A stretch of 64,000 bases of DNA from Spartobacteria bacterium (GTDB lineage: Bacteria; Verrucomicrobiota; Verrucomicrobiia; Chthoniobacterales; UBA10450). This document shows positions 1-9,600 of this stretch, piece by piece (within the stretch, counting starts at the first letter, position 1; every line of letters starts with the position of its first letter). A model generated the notes under the pieces. The model did no database searches. It was not told the origin of the DNA and worked only from the letters and a program-made list of their open reading frames with translations. A program made the translations under genes and the position numbers. The DNA is taken from NCBI GenBank assembly GCA_003167365.1, contig PMTM01000009.1:62001-126000 (forward strand), given 5' to 3'.

Positions 1-761
1 GGGATTACTCATTGCTCAAGATCGACCGCGGTCCGTTCGTCTTGAACGCAATTCGCGCGGAAAACTTCGAAAGCAATCGCGAGTTAAATAAAATCGGCAA
101 ACCGGTCGATCGCACAGAATGGGGCATGACGCCGCCAACTGTGAATGCGTACTACAATCCGAATATGAACGAGATTGTTTTCCCGGCCGGTATTTTGCAG
201 CCGCCATTTTTCTACGCCAAGGCTGACGACGCGATGAACTACGGCGGAATCGGCGCGGTCATCGGTCATGAAATGACGCACGGCTTCGACGACCAGGGAC
301 GGCAGTTCGATGCGACCGGGAATTTACGCGACTGGTGGTCGCCGGAATCAGCCGCAAAATTCAAGGAACGTTCGCAAGCGATCGTCACCCAGTATTCCGA
401 ATACGAACCGCTGCCGGGATTGCACGTCAACGGCGAGCTCACGCAAGGCGAAAACATCGCCGATCTCGGCGGAGTGAAGCTGGCTTACGCCGCGCTGCAA
501 AAAGCCCAGGCCGGAAAACCGCAGCCAAAGATTGATGGCTACACTCCGGAGCAACGCTTCTTTCTCTCTTTCGCACAAATTTGGCGATCCAAACAACGCG
601 ACGAAGATTTGAAGCTGCGCTTGAACACGGACCCGCATTCACCGGCGCACTACCGCACCAATGGCCCACTCTCGAATCTTCCCGAGTTCGCGAAGGCGTT
701 CAATCTGCCGGACAACTCCCCGATGATTCGCCCGCCGGACAAGCGCGTAAATATCTGGTAA
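1..761 (+). CDS. M13-family zinc metallopeptidase (PepO/neprilysin-like), C-terminal part
   Basis: The reading frame is open from the left edge (first whole codon at base 3), so only the C-terminal catalytic part of a roughly 650-700 residue peptidase is present. It shows the zinc-binding HEMTHGFDDQG motif (HExxH), followed about 60 residues later by GENIADLGG, whose Glu is the third zinc ligand in M13 enzymes. Upstream is the NAYYNP..NEIVFPAGILQPPFF block typical of the family, and the protein ends in VNIW, close to the usual C-terminal xxVW. M13 enzymes are secreted or membrane-anchored oligopeptidases acting outside the cytoplasmic membrane; the N-terminal signal would lie outside the window. 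A strong terminator follows 40 bases downstream, so this is probably the last gene of its transcript. Confidence 0.95.
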   Translation, partial: DYSLLKIDRGPFVLNAIRAENFESNRELNKIGKPVDRTEWGMTPPTVNAYYNPNMNEIVFPAGILQPPFFYAKADDAMNYGGIGAVIGHEMTHGFDDQGRQFDATGNLRDWWSPESAAKFKERSQAIVTQYSEYEPLPGLHVNGELTQGENIADLGGVKLAYAALQKAQAGKPQPKIDGYTPEQRFFLSFAQIWRSKQRDEDLKLRLNTDPHSPAHYRTNGPLSNLPEFAKAFNLPDNSPMIRPPDKRVNIW

Positions 762-799
762 GGCGATCCGCCTCAGGCGGACTAAATCGACATCTTCAA

Positions 800-840
800 C
801 CGCCGCTCGTGTGCAACTCGCGAGCGGCGGTTTGTTTTAT
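800..840 (+). terminator. Rho-independent terminator after the M13 peptidase gene
   Basis: A perfect 10-bp stem (CCGCCGCTCG at 800-809 with CGAGCGGCGG at 821-830) closes an 11-base loop and is followed at once by TTTGTTTTATT. This is a textbook intrinsic terminator for the rightward peptidase gene. The convergent TPR gene ends at 920, so the hairpin might also serve leftward transcription, but the T-run only suits the plus strand. Confidence 0.85.
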
Positions 841-869
841 TCTTTCGCGATTTTTCCGCCCCCAACCTC

Positions 870-900
870 TGTCATGTCGAGCGAAAGCGAGACATCTCTC
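870..900. repeat. Single arm of the GTCATNCNGAGCG (type 3) dispersed repeat
   Basis: TGTCATGTCGAGCGAAAGCGAGACATCTC matches the left arm of the longer elements at 28436, 44351 and 48951 (consensus TGTCATYCYGAGCG..CGAGGxAYCTC). Only one arm is recognisable here. The stretch 762-919 between genes otherwise holds just the terminator at 800-840 and a small GTCCGCC/GGCGGAT palindrome near 765-782. Confidence 0.6.
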
Positions 901-919
901 AATTCTCATGAGATCGAAA

Positions 920-1252
920 TTACTCCTTCGCGATCTTTCCACCCCATGAAAGGATCTTCGCTTTCGTTCCGGCGGCTTCGGCTTCTTTGATGTCGCCATT
1001 GCGATTGTAAAACAAGGACAAGCTCGTCCAACCGATCTGATCGTTCGGCTGAAGCTCGGTTGCTTTTTTGCCGGCTTCGATCGCTTCCGGAAAACGCCCG
1101 AGTTTCATCAACGCCATTCCCAGCGCATGCCAGCCGTCGAAGAATTGTGGATCGACATCGACACAGCGCCGATACTTTTCAACTGCGCTTGCCAGCTCTC
1201 CGATCGCCAGATCGCCGTTCGCGTCATCGAATATTTCGTCGCGCGTTTCCAT
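920..1252 (-). CDS. Small tetratricopeptide-repeat protein
   Basis: This 110-residue soluble protein has a clear TPR motif at about residues 36-70 (WHALGMALMKLGRFPEAIEAGKKA..) and a second, weaker repeat at about 72-100 (GWTSLSLFYNRNGDIKEAEAAG). TPRs form helical scaffolds for protein contacts; no enzymatic motif is visible. It starts 32 bases after the stop of the upstream PpiD-like gene in the same direction, so the two are probably co-transcribed, and a link to envelope protein folding is possible but only an inference. No signal peptide is seen. Confidence 0.75.
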   Translation of the reverse strand: METRDEIFDDANGDLAIGELASAVEKYRRCVDVDPQFFDGWHALGMALMKLGRFPEAIEAGKKATELQPNDQIGWTSLSLFYNRNGDIKEAEAAGTKAKILSWGGKIAKE

Positions 1253-1283
1253 CTTGAGGGATCGACGGAGACGACACCGCTAC

Positions 1284-2810
1284 TTAAGTTTTCGAATTTA
1301 GGATGCCGGCCTCGCGCTGCCGTTCGCGCAACCACTCGTAGAAGACAAAACTTCGTTTGTTGCTGAGGAAGCGCTCATCGAAGCTTGCTTTGCTTTCGCG
1401 GAATTTTGCTTCATCCGGCGGCTCGCGTTTTTCGACAACCACAATCAGCCCGCCATCGGTCACCGGCCAGAATTCGCTCACTCCGCCGGTACTCAGGTCG
1501 CCGACCGCTCTCTTGATTGCGGGAAAATCGGGCGATTCCTTCGCGGGTTTGTTTGGCTCCGTTCCTGGCTCGAACTCATCGGCCAGCGAAAAAGGCGGGA
1601 CCTTCTCCGTTTTCAAATTTACCTTGGCCAAGGCAGATGCGAGAGACTCGCCCGCTTTAAGACTTTCTCGCAAATCGTGTGCTGCTTTCGCCCCTTTGTT
1701 TGAAACCGTCTCGCGTTCGCGGCTCTCTTTAATCGTATCGACGATCTTCGGCTTCGCCTCTTCCATCGTCAGCGGCCGCGCTTCAACCACGCCGGTTAGA
1801 TGCAGGATGTAAAAGCCGTCGGCCGTTTGAACCGGTTCGCTGTTCGGCTCCGGTGCGCTCAGTTGAAATACAGTGGCCACAAGTTGGGGATCGCCCTTGA
1901 TCTGCGGGTCGGGAGCTAACTGCGTGAACTCTCCGGTCTCACGAATGGGTAACTGAAATTTTGCGGCGACTTGCTTGAAGTCCGCTCCCTTTTCGAGCAG
2001 CGCCTGAGTAAAATCGTTGGCGCGGTCGGCCAGCTTCTGCAAAACGTCGATCCGTTCTTTGCCCGCCAGTTTTTTTTGCTCGTCCGTGAACGCGAGACTC
2101 ACCAGTTCAACTTTGCGTTTTTCCTCGCTCTTAAAGTCCGCTTTATGGGCCTCATAGTATTTCTGCACATCATCGTCGGTGACCTTGATGTCTTTGGCGA
2201 AATCGGCCATGCGCAACCGCGCGACGCTCACCGTAATCTTGCCGTATAACTGTTCGAAATTGGCTTTGCTTTCCGTTTCCGAGACTGCAACTCCCGTCGC
2301 CACTAATTGTTTGATTCTGTTCAACGAAATCTCGTCACCGGCCAGCTCTTCTACCTGCGCTTCAGTCAGACCATTCGGAGCAAGCAAGTTCTGCGAGAAT
2401 TCGGTGTACTTATTTATGTCGAAGCCAGCGGGCCCTCGAAATACGTGCAGGTCGCGCACGAAATCGGCAACCTCCGCCGTCGTCGGCCGAATACCGAGAC
2501 GCGCGGCTTCGTGCCGCAGGATGATCAGGTTCAGAATGAATTGCGCGGTGATTTCGTTCTGGTTCCGGCCGTTCGCGCCTCCCGCCAACGAATCACAAAA
2601 ATCGCTCATGCCCAATGCTTGCGCGAGCCCGAACAAACGCCCGTCGCGGCGCGCCTCGATCATCGAGACATTGCGATCGTAAACTCGCGCGAACCGATCG
2701 GATCCCTTTGCGGCCAAATCGGTTTTGTTGAAATAAAATACGAACGGAATCGCCAGGAGAGCGATCACGATCATCAGCCAGCGCTGGTGTTTATTGATCG
2801 TTCGAATCAT
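1284..2810 (-). CDS. Membrane-anchored peptidyl-prolyl isomerase (PpiD/SurA-like)
   Basis: The 508-residue protein has an N-terminal membrane anchor at about residues 11-28 (WLMIVIALLAIPFVFYF) after a short basic leader. A long SurA_N-type helical chaperone region runs to about residue 240, and a parvulin-like rotamase region at about 240-355 contains GEFTQLAPDPQIKG and GFYILHLTGVVEARP. The last 150 residues are charged and helical. This architecture is that of PpiD, a periplasm-facing folding factor for exported proteins. The start at 2810 places the anchor at the correct distance from the N-terminus. Classical parvulin active-site residues are not easily recognised, so chaperone activity is more certain than isomerase activity. 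Confidence 0.85.
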   Translation of the reverse strand: MIRTINKHQRWLMIVIALLAIPFVFYFNKTDLAAKGSDRFARVYDRNVSMIEARRDGRLFGLAQALGMSDFCDSLAGGANGRNQNEITAQFILNLIILRHEAARLGIRPTTAEVADFVRDLHVFRGPAGFDINKYTEFSQNLLAPNGLTEAQVEELAGDEISLNRIKQLVATGVAVSETESKANFEQLYGKITVSVARLRMADFAKDIKVTDDDVQKYYEAHKADFKSEEKRKVELVSLAFTDEQKKLAGKERIDVLQKLADRANDFTQALLEKGADFKQVAAKFQLPIRETGEFTQLAPDPQIKGDPQLVATVFQLSAPEPNSEPVQTADGFYILHLTGVVEARPLTMEEAKPKIVDTIKESRERETVSNKGAKAAHDLRESLKAGESLASALAKVNLKTEKVPPFSLADEFEPGTEPNKPAKESPDFPAIKRAVGDLSTGGVSEFWPVTDGGLIVVVEKREPPDEAKFRESKASFDERFLSNKRSFVFYEWLRERQREAGILNSKT

Positions 2811-2858
2811 AAGTGACGGAGTTTACGGACTCTTTCTGCATCGCCAAATTTTTTTTGG

Positions 2859-4313
2859 CTACGACTCGCCCGCCGTCGCTCGAATCAGCTCCCAGGCATT
2901 TCGCAAGTGCTGCTCCGTGGTGAGAATATTTCCCAGTCCGATCCGCATGACCGTTCGTCCGTTTAATTTCGTTTGCGTGAGATAAGCGCGGCCCGACGCG
3001 TTGATTCGCTCGACCATCTCGCTGTTCATCGCGTCGATCTTATTTTCATCCGTGCCGATGAATCGAAAGCAAACCACGCCCATGCTCACGGGCGCGGCAA
3101 GCTCGAAGCGATCATCGGCCTTCACCCACTCGGCCAAGAGCGTCGCCAGCCGCAGATGATCGCGAATCCGCGCCGCTATTCCGGCCCGGCCAAAAGTGCG
3201 GAAAACCATCCAGGCTTTGAGCGCGCGAAACCTCCGGCCGAGCTGCACTCCGTAGTCCATGTAGTTCTTCTCCGCCGCGACGGTATCGCCGCGCAAATAT
3301 TCCGGAACAAGCGTGAAAACGCGCCGAAGTCGTTCAAGATCCCGCACGTAGAGCACGCTGAAATCCAACGGCACGAAGAGCATTTTGTGCGGATTGATCA
3401 CGAGCGAGTCTGCTTCGCTCCAACCCGCCATCACCGATTTGCACTCGGGTAGCAGCGCCAATCCCCCGCCGTAAGCGCCGTCAATGTGCAACCACATTTT
3501 GTGTTCGCGGCAGATGACCGCGATTTCCGGGACGGGATCAACACTCGCGGTTGAAGTTGTGCCGACCGTGGCGATCGCAGCGAGCGGCCGCATCCCCGCC
3601 GCCAGATCGCGCGAAATCATTTCGCGCAGCGCCGTCGCGTCCATGCGAAAGGCCGCGTCGGTGGCGACGCGCTGCACATTTTCCTCGCCAAGACCGAGCG
3701 CGATGGCCGCCTTTTCGGCGGAGCTATGGGCTTGCTCCGAAGCATAAACGCGCAACCGCGGAACGTCCGCGCGACCGGCGAGGCCAAGCTTGCGCGTTGA
3801 TGGCACAGCTTCTTCTCGGGCCACGGCCAGCGCATGCATAATCGCGACCGAAGCGGTGTCGTAAACAACGCCATCAAAATCGTTCGGCAAATGCAACCAT
3901 TGCCGCAACCAATCGATGACAAGCGTCTCCAGTTCGGTCGCCGCCGGTGACGTGCGCCAGGTCATCGCATTGACGTTCAGCGGCGCAGTGATGATCTCAC
4001 CGAGAATTCCCGGCGCCGTGGTTGTCCAGCCGAAATAGCCGAGAAACATCGGGTGTCCCCAATGCACCATTCCGGGAACAATCACTCGATCGATGTCCGC
4101 GATAATTTTTTCGAACGATTCGCCTTCCTCGGGCGGTTGAGCGGGAAGCTGCGCCCGGATTGCGCCCGGCTTGGCGTTCGGCGCGACACGCAGCTCGCCA
4201 ATTTTCTCCCGGTAATCGGCGATCCAATCCGCCAGTTGATGCAACTGCTTACGGAATTCCTCGGGTGGCACATCGCCGAGATCATCTTTTAAGTCTGCTT
4301 GTCGATCTTTCAT
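2859..4313 (-). CDS. PLP-dependent group II (aromatic-L-amino-acid type) decarboxylase
   Basis: At 484 residues this is the usual size of group II amino-acid decarboxylases. The PLP-binding lysine is K310 in NPHKMLFVPLDF (compare NPHKW in aromatic-L-amino-acid decarboxylases), preceded by the cofactor-contacting HIDGAYGG at 276-283 and by HWGHPMFLGYF near residue 85. The substrate cannot be read from sequence: tyrosine, DOPA, tryptophan and related amino acids are all possible. The upstream neighbour is repeat DNA and the barrel gene, so context gives no pathway. The start codon at 4313 is overlapped by a TGTCGATCTT word at 4300-4309, part of a dispersed oligonucleotide family (see findings). 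Confidence 0.9.
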   Translation of the reverse strand: MKDRQADLKDDLGDVPPEEFRKQLHQLADWIADYREKIGELRVAPNAKPGAIRAQLPAQPPEEGESFEKIIADIDRVIVPGMVHWGHPMFLGYFGWTTTAPGILGEIITAPLNVNAMTWRTSPAATELETLVIDWLRQWLHLPNDFDGVVYDTASVAIMHALAVAREEAVPSTRKLGLAGRADVPRLRVYASEQAHSSAEKAAIALGLGEENVQRVATDAAFRMDATALREMISRDLAAGMRPLAAIATVGTTSTASVDPVPEIAVICREHKMWLHIDGAYGGGLALLPECKSVMAGWSEADSLVINPHKMLFVPLDFSVLYVRDLERLRRVFTLVPEYLRGDTVAAEKNYMDYGVQLGRRFRALKAWMVFRTFGRAGIAARIRDHLRLATLLAEWVKADDRFELAAPVSMGVVCFRFIGTDENKIDAMNSEMVERINASGRAYLTQTKLNGRTVMRIGLGNILTTEQHLRNAWELIRATAGES

Positions 4314-4379
4314 TCGAAGGGCTTCGACGTTACCGCGAGGCGGCGGCGGGGCGCAACGCTCCAGTCATTCCTGCTTTCC

Positions 4380-4455
4380 AGGTAGGGATGGCTCTCTGAG
4401 CCGTCCGGCTCTCTCTGAAATGATCGACGGACACCCCGGAGGTACGTCCCTACCT
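4380..4455. repeat. AGGTAGGG...CCCTACCT (type 2) palindromic element
   Basis: A 76-bp element with inverted ends: AGGTAGGGATGG at the left and CGTCCCTACCT at the right. The left arm carries its own hairpin (GGCTC-TCT-GAGCC). It fills the space between the decarboxylase and the barrel gene. Related right arms occur inside nagZ at 55897-55924 and just upstream of it at 56578-56604, so this is a second dispersed family, distinct from the TGTAGC family. Confidence 0.7.
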
Positions 4456-4460
4456 AGCGA

Positions 4461-6632
4461 TTAGAAAGCAAAGCCGAAGCTGAAATCAAATGCGCCAAAA
4501 TCTTCGCCGGCGTGTCGATCTGGATTAAATCCATAATCGAGACGAATCGGACCGATGGGCAATCGGTAGCGCAAACCAACGCCAAGGGCGTAACGCATGT
4601 CGTCGAGGCCAGGGTCTTCCGCATTCGGCAAAAGATTGCCGGCATCGGCGAAAAGCGCGCCCTGAAGTTCGCCAAAGATCGGAAAAGTGTATTCGGCATT
4701 GAAGACAGTGAAGAACTCGCCGCCGATGGGATTGCCTTTTGAATCGTGCGGCCCAAGCTCGCGCTCGCCAAAACTCCGCACCGTCGCGCTTCCGCCGTTG
4801 AAAAACCGTTCGTCGATCGGTATCGCCATTACTTCACCGGCACCCGAGGTGGTGAGAGAATGGACGGCGCCCATGCGCGCACCAAACGCGAGCGATGACT
4901 GTTGAAACCAGTGTTGCAACGGTGTGCCATTTCGATCTTCCACCATGCCGGGTGTCAACGCTTTCGGAGCAAAAGGCAGATAGTAACTCGCGCGAATAGT
5001 GCCACGGACAAGCTCGATATCGCTGCCAAACGCGTTCAGGGCCAGATCCAGAGTTTGATTGAAAACAAAACCGCGTGGCGAAACGAGCGGGCTGTCGCGA
5101 AGATCAAGCGTTTGGCTGAACCCGAGGGAGTTTACAAAGTAAGAGGTCCGGCCAAGGAAAATCGGGTCGATACTCGCGCTGGTCACTTCCACGTGGCGAA
5201 CCGAGAAAAACAAACTTGTTTCATATTGCTTCGTGATTTTGCGCGACAATTCGAGACGTCCGCCCAGCTCGAATTTCGAATAGCCGTCGAAATCGTAAGT
5301 CAACGCGCCGACCCGCGACTTGAAACTGAAATCGGTGTCCAGGAAGAATGGATCCTCGTAGAGAATTTCACCTTTATAGCCGCGCTGCGAAACTTCGATC
5401 GAGGTCGTGAGCGGACGGCCGTAGCCAAACAGATCACGGTCCCGAAATTGCAATCCAAAAATCCCGCCGTCATAAGTGCCGTAACCGATCGAGATGCCGA
5501 ACTCTTTGCTCTTGGCCTCCTCCGCGGTGATGTCGAGCCGCAACAAATCGCCATCCACTGGCGTCGGTTTGATTTGCAAAATACTGAAAAGGCCTGTCCG
5601 CATCAGCGCGCGGAATTTCTCGTCCAGAACATCCGGACTGTAGGCCTTGCCGCTAAGACTGCTGAATCGTTTAGCAACGAAACTCGGCCGCAAACGATCC
5701 AATCCGCTGACCGTCACATCGCCGAAGTGATAAACGGGCCCGGCGGCCACCACTATTTGCACAGGCACCCGGCCATCCAAAGCGATTGCCGGTTCGCCGC
5801 TCGCATCGATCTTTACATCATAATAACCGCGCGCCTTGTAATACGCCTGCAAGCGCCGCGGAATATCGGCAAGCCGCGCATCGGTGTAAGGCCGTTTCAG
5901 AAGATCAACGATTTGCCCGCGCAAAGTTTCCGCGTCGTAAATGGCGTTGCCGGTGAAAGAGACATTGCCGAAGAAGTATTGGCGCCCTTCGTGAATCGGA
6001 ATGACCGCATCTACCTGATTAGTTTCGTCGTGATAAGTGTAACTCGGCGGATCGACCGTCGCGTCGAGAAAACCTTCCGCGATATAAAACCGATGCACGA
6101 GATCGGCGCCTTCCTGAATGTCCGCCGAGACGAAAGGCAGGTTCTTTTGCAATTTTGAATAGCGCTCACGCGTCGGCCCGGCCGCAAACTCGAACAGCTT
6201 CTCCTTCGGTTCGGTTACGTTTCCATCGAACGTCACCGTCCCGAGCGTCATGAGCGAACCTTCATCGATCTCGAGGCGCAAACGCTCGCCCGGCTCGATC
6301 ACATACTTCACGCGCACCTTCACGTAGCCGTGTTTGCGGTAGATTACTTCCAGAAAAAACGCGAGATCGTCCGCCCGCGCCGCCGTCAGGCCGAACTCAT
6401 CGATGACTGTGATTTGCTCCTTTAATTGGGAACGCAGTTCCTTTTCGCTGAAGGTTTTTTCTCCGCTAAAGTCGATCACGCTCGTTTTCTGCGCGCGTTT
6501 TTCCTGCTCCTTCGCCACGATCCGTTCCTCCTTGGCCTTCTCTTCCGGCTTCGGAACAGTGACTGCCGTTTGCGCCAGGACGCCGACGACTAGCGCCACG
6601 GTGCAGGTCAGGGGAAAGATCGCGCGGCGCAT
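4461..6632 (-). CDS. BamA/TamA-family outer-membrane assembly protein (Omp85)
   Basis: The 723-residue protein starts with a signal peptide (about residues 1-26), then a short Lys/Glu-rich stretch. POTRA-type repeats span roughly 50-360 (e.g. GTVTFDGNV, GNVSFTGNAIYD, GDVTVSGLDRL). The Omp85 beta-barrel runs from about 370 to the end, containing FNGGSATVRSFGERELGP and terminating FDFSFGFAF with the C-terminal Phe expected of outer-membrane barrels. Family members insert beta-barrel proteins or, with TamB, help move lipids or autotransporters. The upstream gene, one base away, encodes a TamB-like protein, so a TamA role is more likely than the main BamA; the latter cannot be excluded without seeing the rest of the genome. 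Confidence 0.9.
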   Translation of the reverse strand: MRRAIFPLTCTVALVVGVLAQTAVTVPKPEEKAKEERIVAKEQEKRAQKTSVIDFSGEKTFSEKELRSQLKEQITVIDEFGLTAARADDLAFFLEVIYRKHGYVKVRVKYVIEPGERLRLEIDEGSLMTLGTVTFDGNVTEPKEKLFEFAAGPTRERYSKLQKNLPFVSADIQEGADLVHRFYIAEGFLDATVDPPSYTYHDETNQVDAVIPIHEGRQYFFGNVSFTGNAIYDAETLRGQIVDLLKRPYTDARLADIPRRLQAYYKARGYYDVKIDASGEPAIALDGRVPVQIVVAAGPVYHFGDVTVSGLDRLRPSFVAKRFSSLSGKAYSPDVLDEKFRALMRTGLFSILQIKPTPVDGDLLRLDITAEEAKSKEFGISIGYGTYDGGIFGLQFRDRDLFGYGRPLTTSIEVSQRGYKGEILYEDPFFLDTDFSFKSRVGALTYDFDGYSKFELGGRLELSRKITKQYETSLFFSVRHVEVTSASIDPIFLGRTSYFVNSLGFSQTLDLRDSPLVSPRGFVFNQTLDLALNAFGSDIELVRGTIRASYYLPFAPKALTPGMVEDRNGTPLQHWFQQSSLAFGARMGAVHSLTTSGAGEVMAIPIDERFFNGGSATVRSFGERELGPHDSKGNPIGGEFFTVFNAEYTFPIFGELQGALFADAGNLLPNAEDPGLDDMRYALGVGLRYRLPIGPIRLDYGFNPDRHAGEDFGAFDFSFGFAF

Positions 6633-6633
6633 T

Positions 6634-9600
6634 TCAACGAAAACGTAACAAATATTTTAGCATTCCACGATAATCTCCGCCCACTCCGAGATCGCCGATG
6701 ACCACAAACTGGTCGTTGATCTTCAAGTGCGCCGTCCCCTGCTGTTGTCCGGTGCGGGGATCGACCGTGCCAAAGTCCACATCCAACCGATCGAAAATGG
6801 AGTTGCTTTGGGTCGCTTGGCCTTTCTTGAAAACTTTCCGGTAGAGCTGTTGCACAAGCAGCATGCCGGCTCGGCCCACGACTACACTAGTGCCACTCGA
6901 TAGCTCTTCGCGAGTCGTGCCGGTTGCGAGCAAAGAAATAATTTCGTCTTGCGGCAGCGGCGGCTCACTCGTGAACACCGCCTCCGGCGAAAGTGACGTT
7001 CCGTACACATAAACATGAATGGTGTAATCGCGGATCAAGGACGTGCCGTGCAATTCGATGCGCGGGTTAAACGAATCGCTCGGATCAAAGTAAAGGAAAC
7101 CGTAGGAAACTTCGAGACGGCTAAAAGGTAGCGTCGCTTCCACTTTCTCGAGCCGCACCGTGCCTTGCAAACCCGGATGCAAACCGGTACCGGTGAGATG
7201 CAGATCGCTGGTCGCGCCGCCATTCGCCAGATTTCCACGAATGAGAACCGGATCTTTCGTTTTAATTGCGAGATCGAATTTCCAATCGCGCAACGGCGGC
7301 TTCGGCAATGAGATATCCGGTCGCGACGAAGCCGGTTGCGGCGCGGGCCGGCCAGGCAAACCGATCGGAATGAGATCGATGTTCTTGAGAAACTGACTGT
7401 TGGTCAGGGCCACGTTGCCCGTCACGGTCGCGCTCGTGAACGGCCCATTTATTTTCACATCCGCATTCGCACGGGCGGTCAGGTCGTCATTGCGAGCCAC
7501 CAGCACGCTGTCGGCTTTCAATTGCAAATCGAGGATTGGCGAAAACAATTTCGGAAAACTGACACGGCCGGCCAGCGTAAAACGACCGCCCGCTAGTTCG
7601 CCCCCGAAACGCTCCAAGGTGAAGGCGTCGTGCGCAAAATCGATTCGCGCCTTGAAATCTCGCAGCGTCGGCAGGGTCGCATTCTCGAACCGCGCCACGT
7701 TCACCGTGATGTCCCCCGCCCCGCTCAAAACCGGTTGCCCAATCGTTCCACTTACATCCACATCCAGCGCGAGGTCGCCATCGAGTTGCTGAATATCGGG
7801 AACGAATTGCCGGACGAAATTTACCGAGCTCCGAGGCAAGCGGACCTTCGCCGTTAACGGAGTGTCGTCGGGAATTTTTCGTTCCCGCGCAATTTTCGGA
7901 ATATCGAATGGCAAATCCGCGGACAACTCCATTGGTTGAATTTTGCTTTGCTGCAGTTTGCCGGAGACAGACAACCGATCGTGTTGCGATAGCGCGGTAA
8001 GATCGAAGGTGGCCGGCTCGAATTTTGGAAGGCTCTCGCTCCGAACGTCGCGCAGTTGGACATCCAAACGCGCGTTTAGATCCGCGATCGTTCCGCTCGC
8101 ATCAAGCTTCACATTCAACACACCCGACGCGACCGGCTTGGCGCCCACGTCTTGAAAAAGCTTTTTGATGTCGATGTTCTTGGATTCAAAAGTTGCGACG
8201 ACTTTGCCATTCGGCGGACACACCGGCTGGTTCGTCCCCAGATTTTTCCAAATGAACGGAATGGAAACATAACCCTCGGCATACTTCGATTTCTCCTGAT
8301 CGAGTTGAATGTTACTGATCTCCAGCGTTTCGCCTTTCGCTTGCGCGCTCGCCTGGAAGTTCATCTTGTCGCTGCGCAGAAAAATTATCGGAGCATCGAG
8401 ACCATCCGCCGAATATTTTGCATCCACCTTCGATTGCAGCGATTTCAAGTCGCCGTAACGGCCCTTCTCGAGGGCAAGTTTCAATTGCCCGGAATTCTTG
8501 AACGTTCCCGCTTCGCCGTTGCCTTCCCAGTTAATCGCAAGCGCGCCTTCCACTTTGTTCTCGTTGCCTGATGCGTGGAGCAAAGGTTGCAGCGTGGACA
8601 AGTCGGCAACATTGGCGGCGACCTTCCCGCTGTAATGAAACGGCGCGCTCAGATCGGCCATTCCATTTGCGCCCACGAAGTCGTGCTCATTCAAACTCGC
8701 CGTAAAATCATTCACGTAAACGACGTTGCGCGAAATGGAACATTGCGCGCTCAGTTGTTTGAAAACGAGATCGCGCATCCGAAGATTCGACCCGAAGATC
8801 GACACTTGCCCATTGCCGACTCCTTGCTTCCACTCGACTCGCCCGTCGATTTGCAGTGGCCCGAAAACCTTGTCGCGCGAATCGGAAGCCCAGTAATCGC
8901 CCAGTTCCGGCGCGTTGAGCGCAACTTCGATTTGCTCCGGTCGCGTTGAAAATTTACTCGGATCTTCCGGCAATCGGTAGCGGCCACGGACGTTCAGTTC
9001 ATTTTGTTTTCGTCGCGCCGTCAACCGATCGATCCGCACCAAGTCGCCGGCTCCGCTAACAGAGCCTTCCACTGAGTCCAAAATATAATCCCGGAATCGA
9101 ATTTCCGATCCATTCAGCGCGACTTCGGAACGAAGATCGGCGAACCACGGCTTTCCCGCTGTAGCCGGGGTCGATGACCCCGGCCGGGGATTAGACGGCA
9201 TGATTTTGGTCGCCTTGAGATTCACATTCAATTTATCTGCGCTGCCGTCGTTAAATTTAATCGCGTCCGCAGAAGCGTTCAGATTTGCCTCGAGTTTCCC
9301 ATCCTTGATGTCGATCTGGCCATTGATTTGAGCCGAGCCGGTTACCGGCTCCCGGTTTCCTGCCGTCAACGTTTGCAGATCGATGGCCGAGCTTGTCAGT
9401 TCGAGCGTCGCTGAGTTGCGGCCAAATTGTTTAGTGTCGGACGGCAACTCTGCCGATCCGCGAAGATGAAATTGGTTTTGACCTTGGACTAAGTCGGCCG
9501 CTTGCAGCGTGGCCGAACCATCGCGTGCAACAATCTTGAAATCGCCACGGTCGAAGACAATCCCCCGCCCGTGAAAGTCGTTCACCTGAGCGGTCACGGT

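Noticed and set aside
765-782. GTCCGCC/GGCGGAT palindrome as terminator of the M13 peptidase gene
   Set aside because: No T-run follows; the hairpin at 800-840 fits far better.
4902-6158. 418-residue open frame on the plus strand
   Set aside because: Shadow frame antisense to the Omp85 barrel gene.
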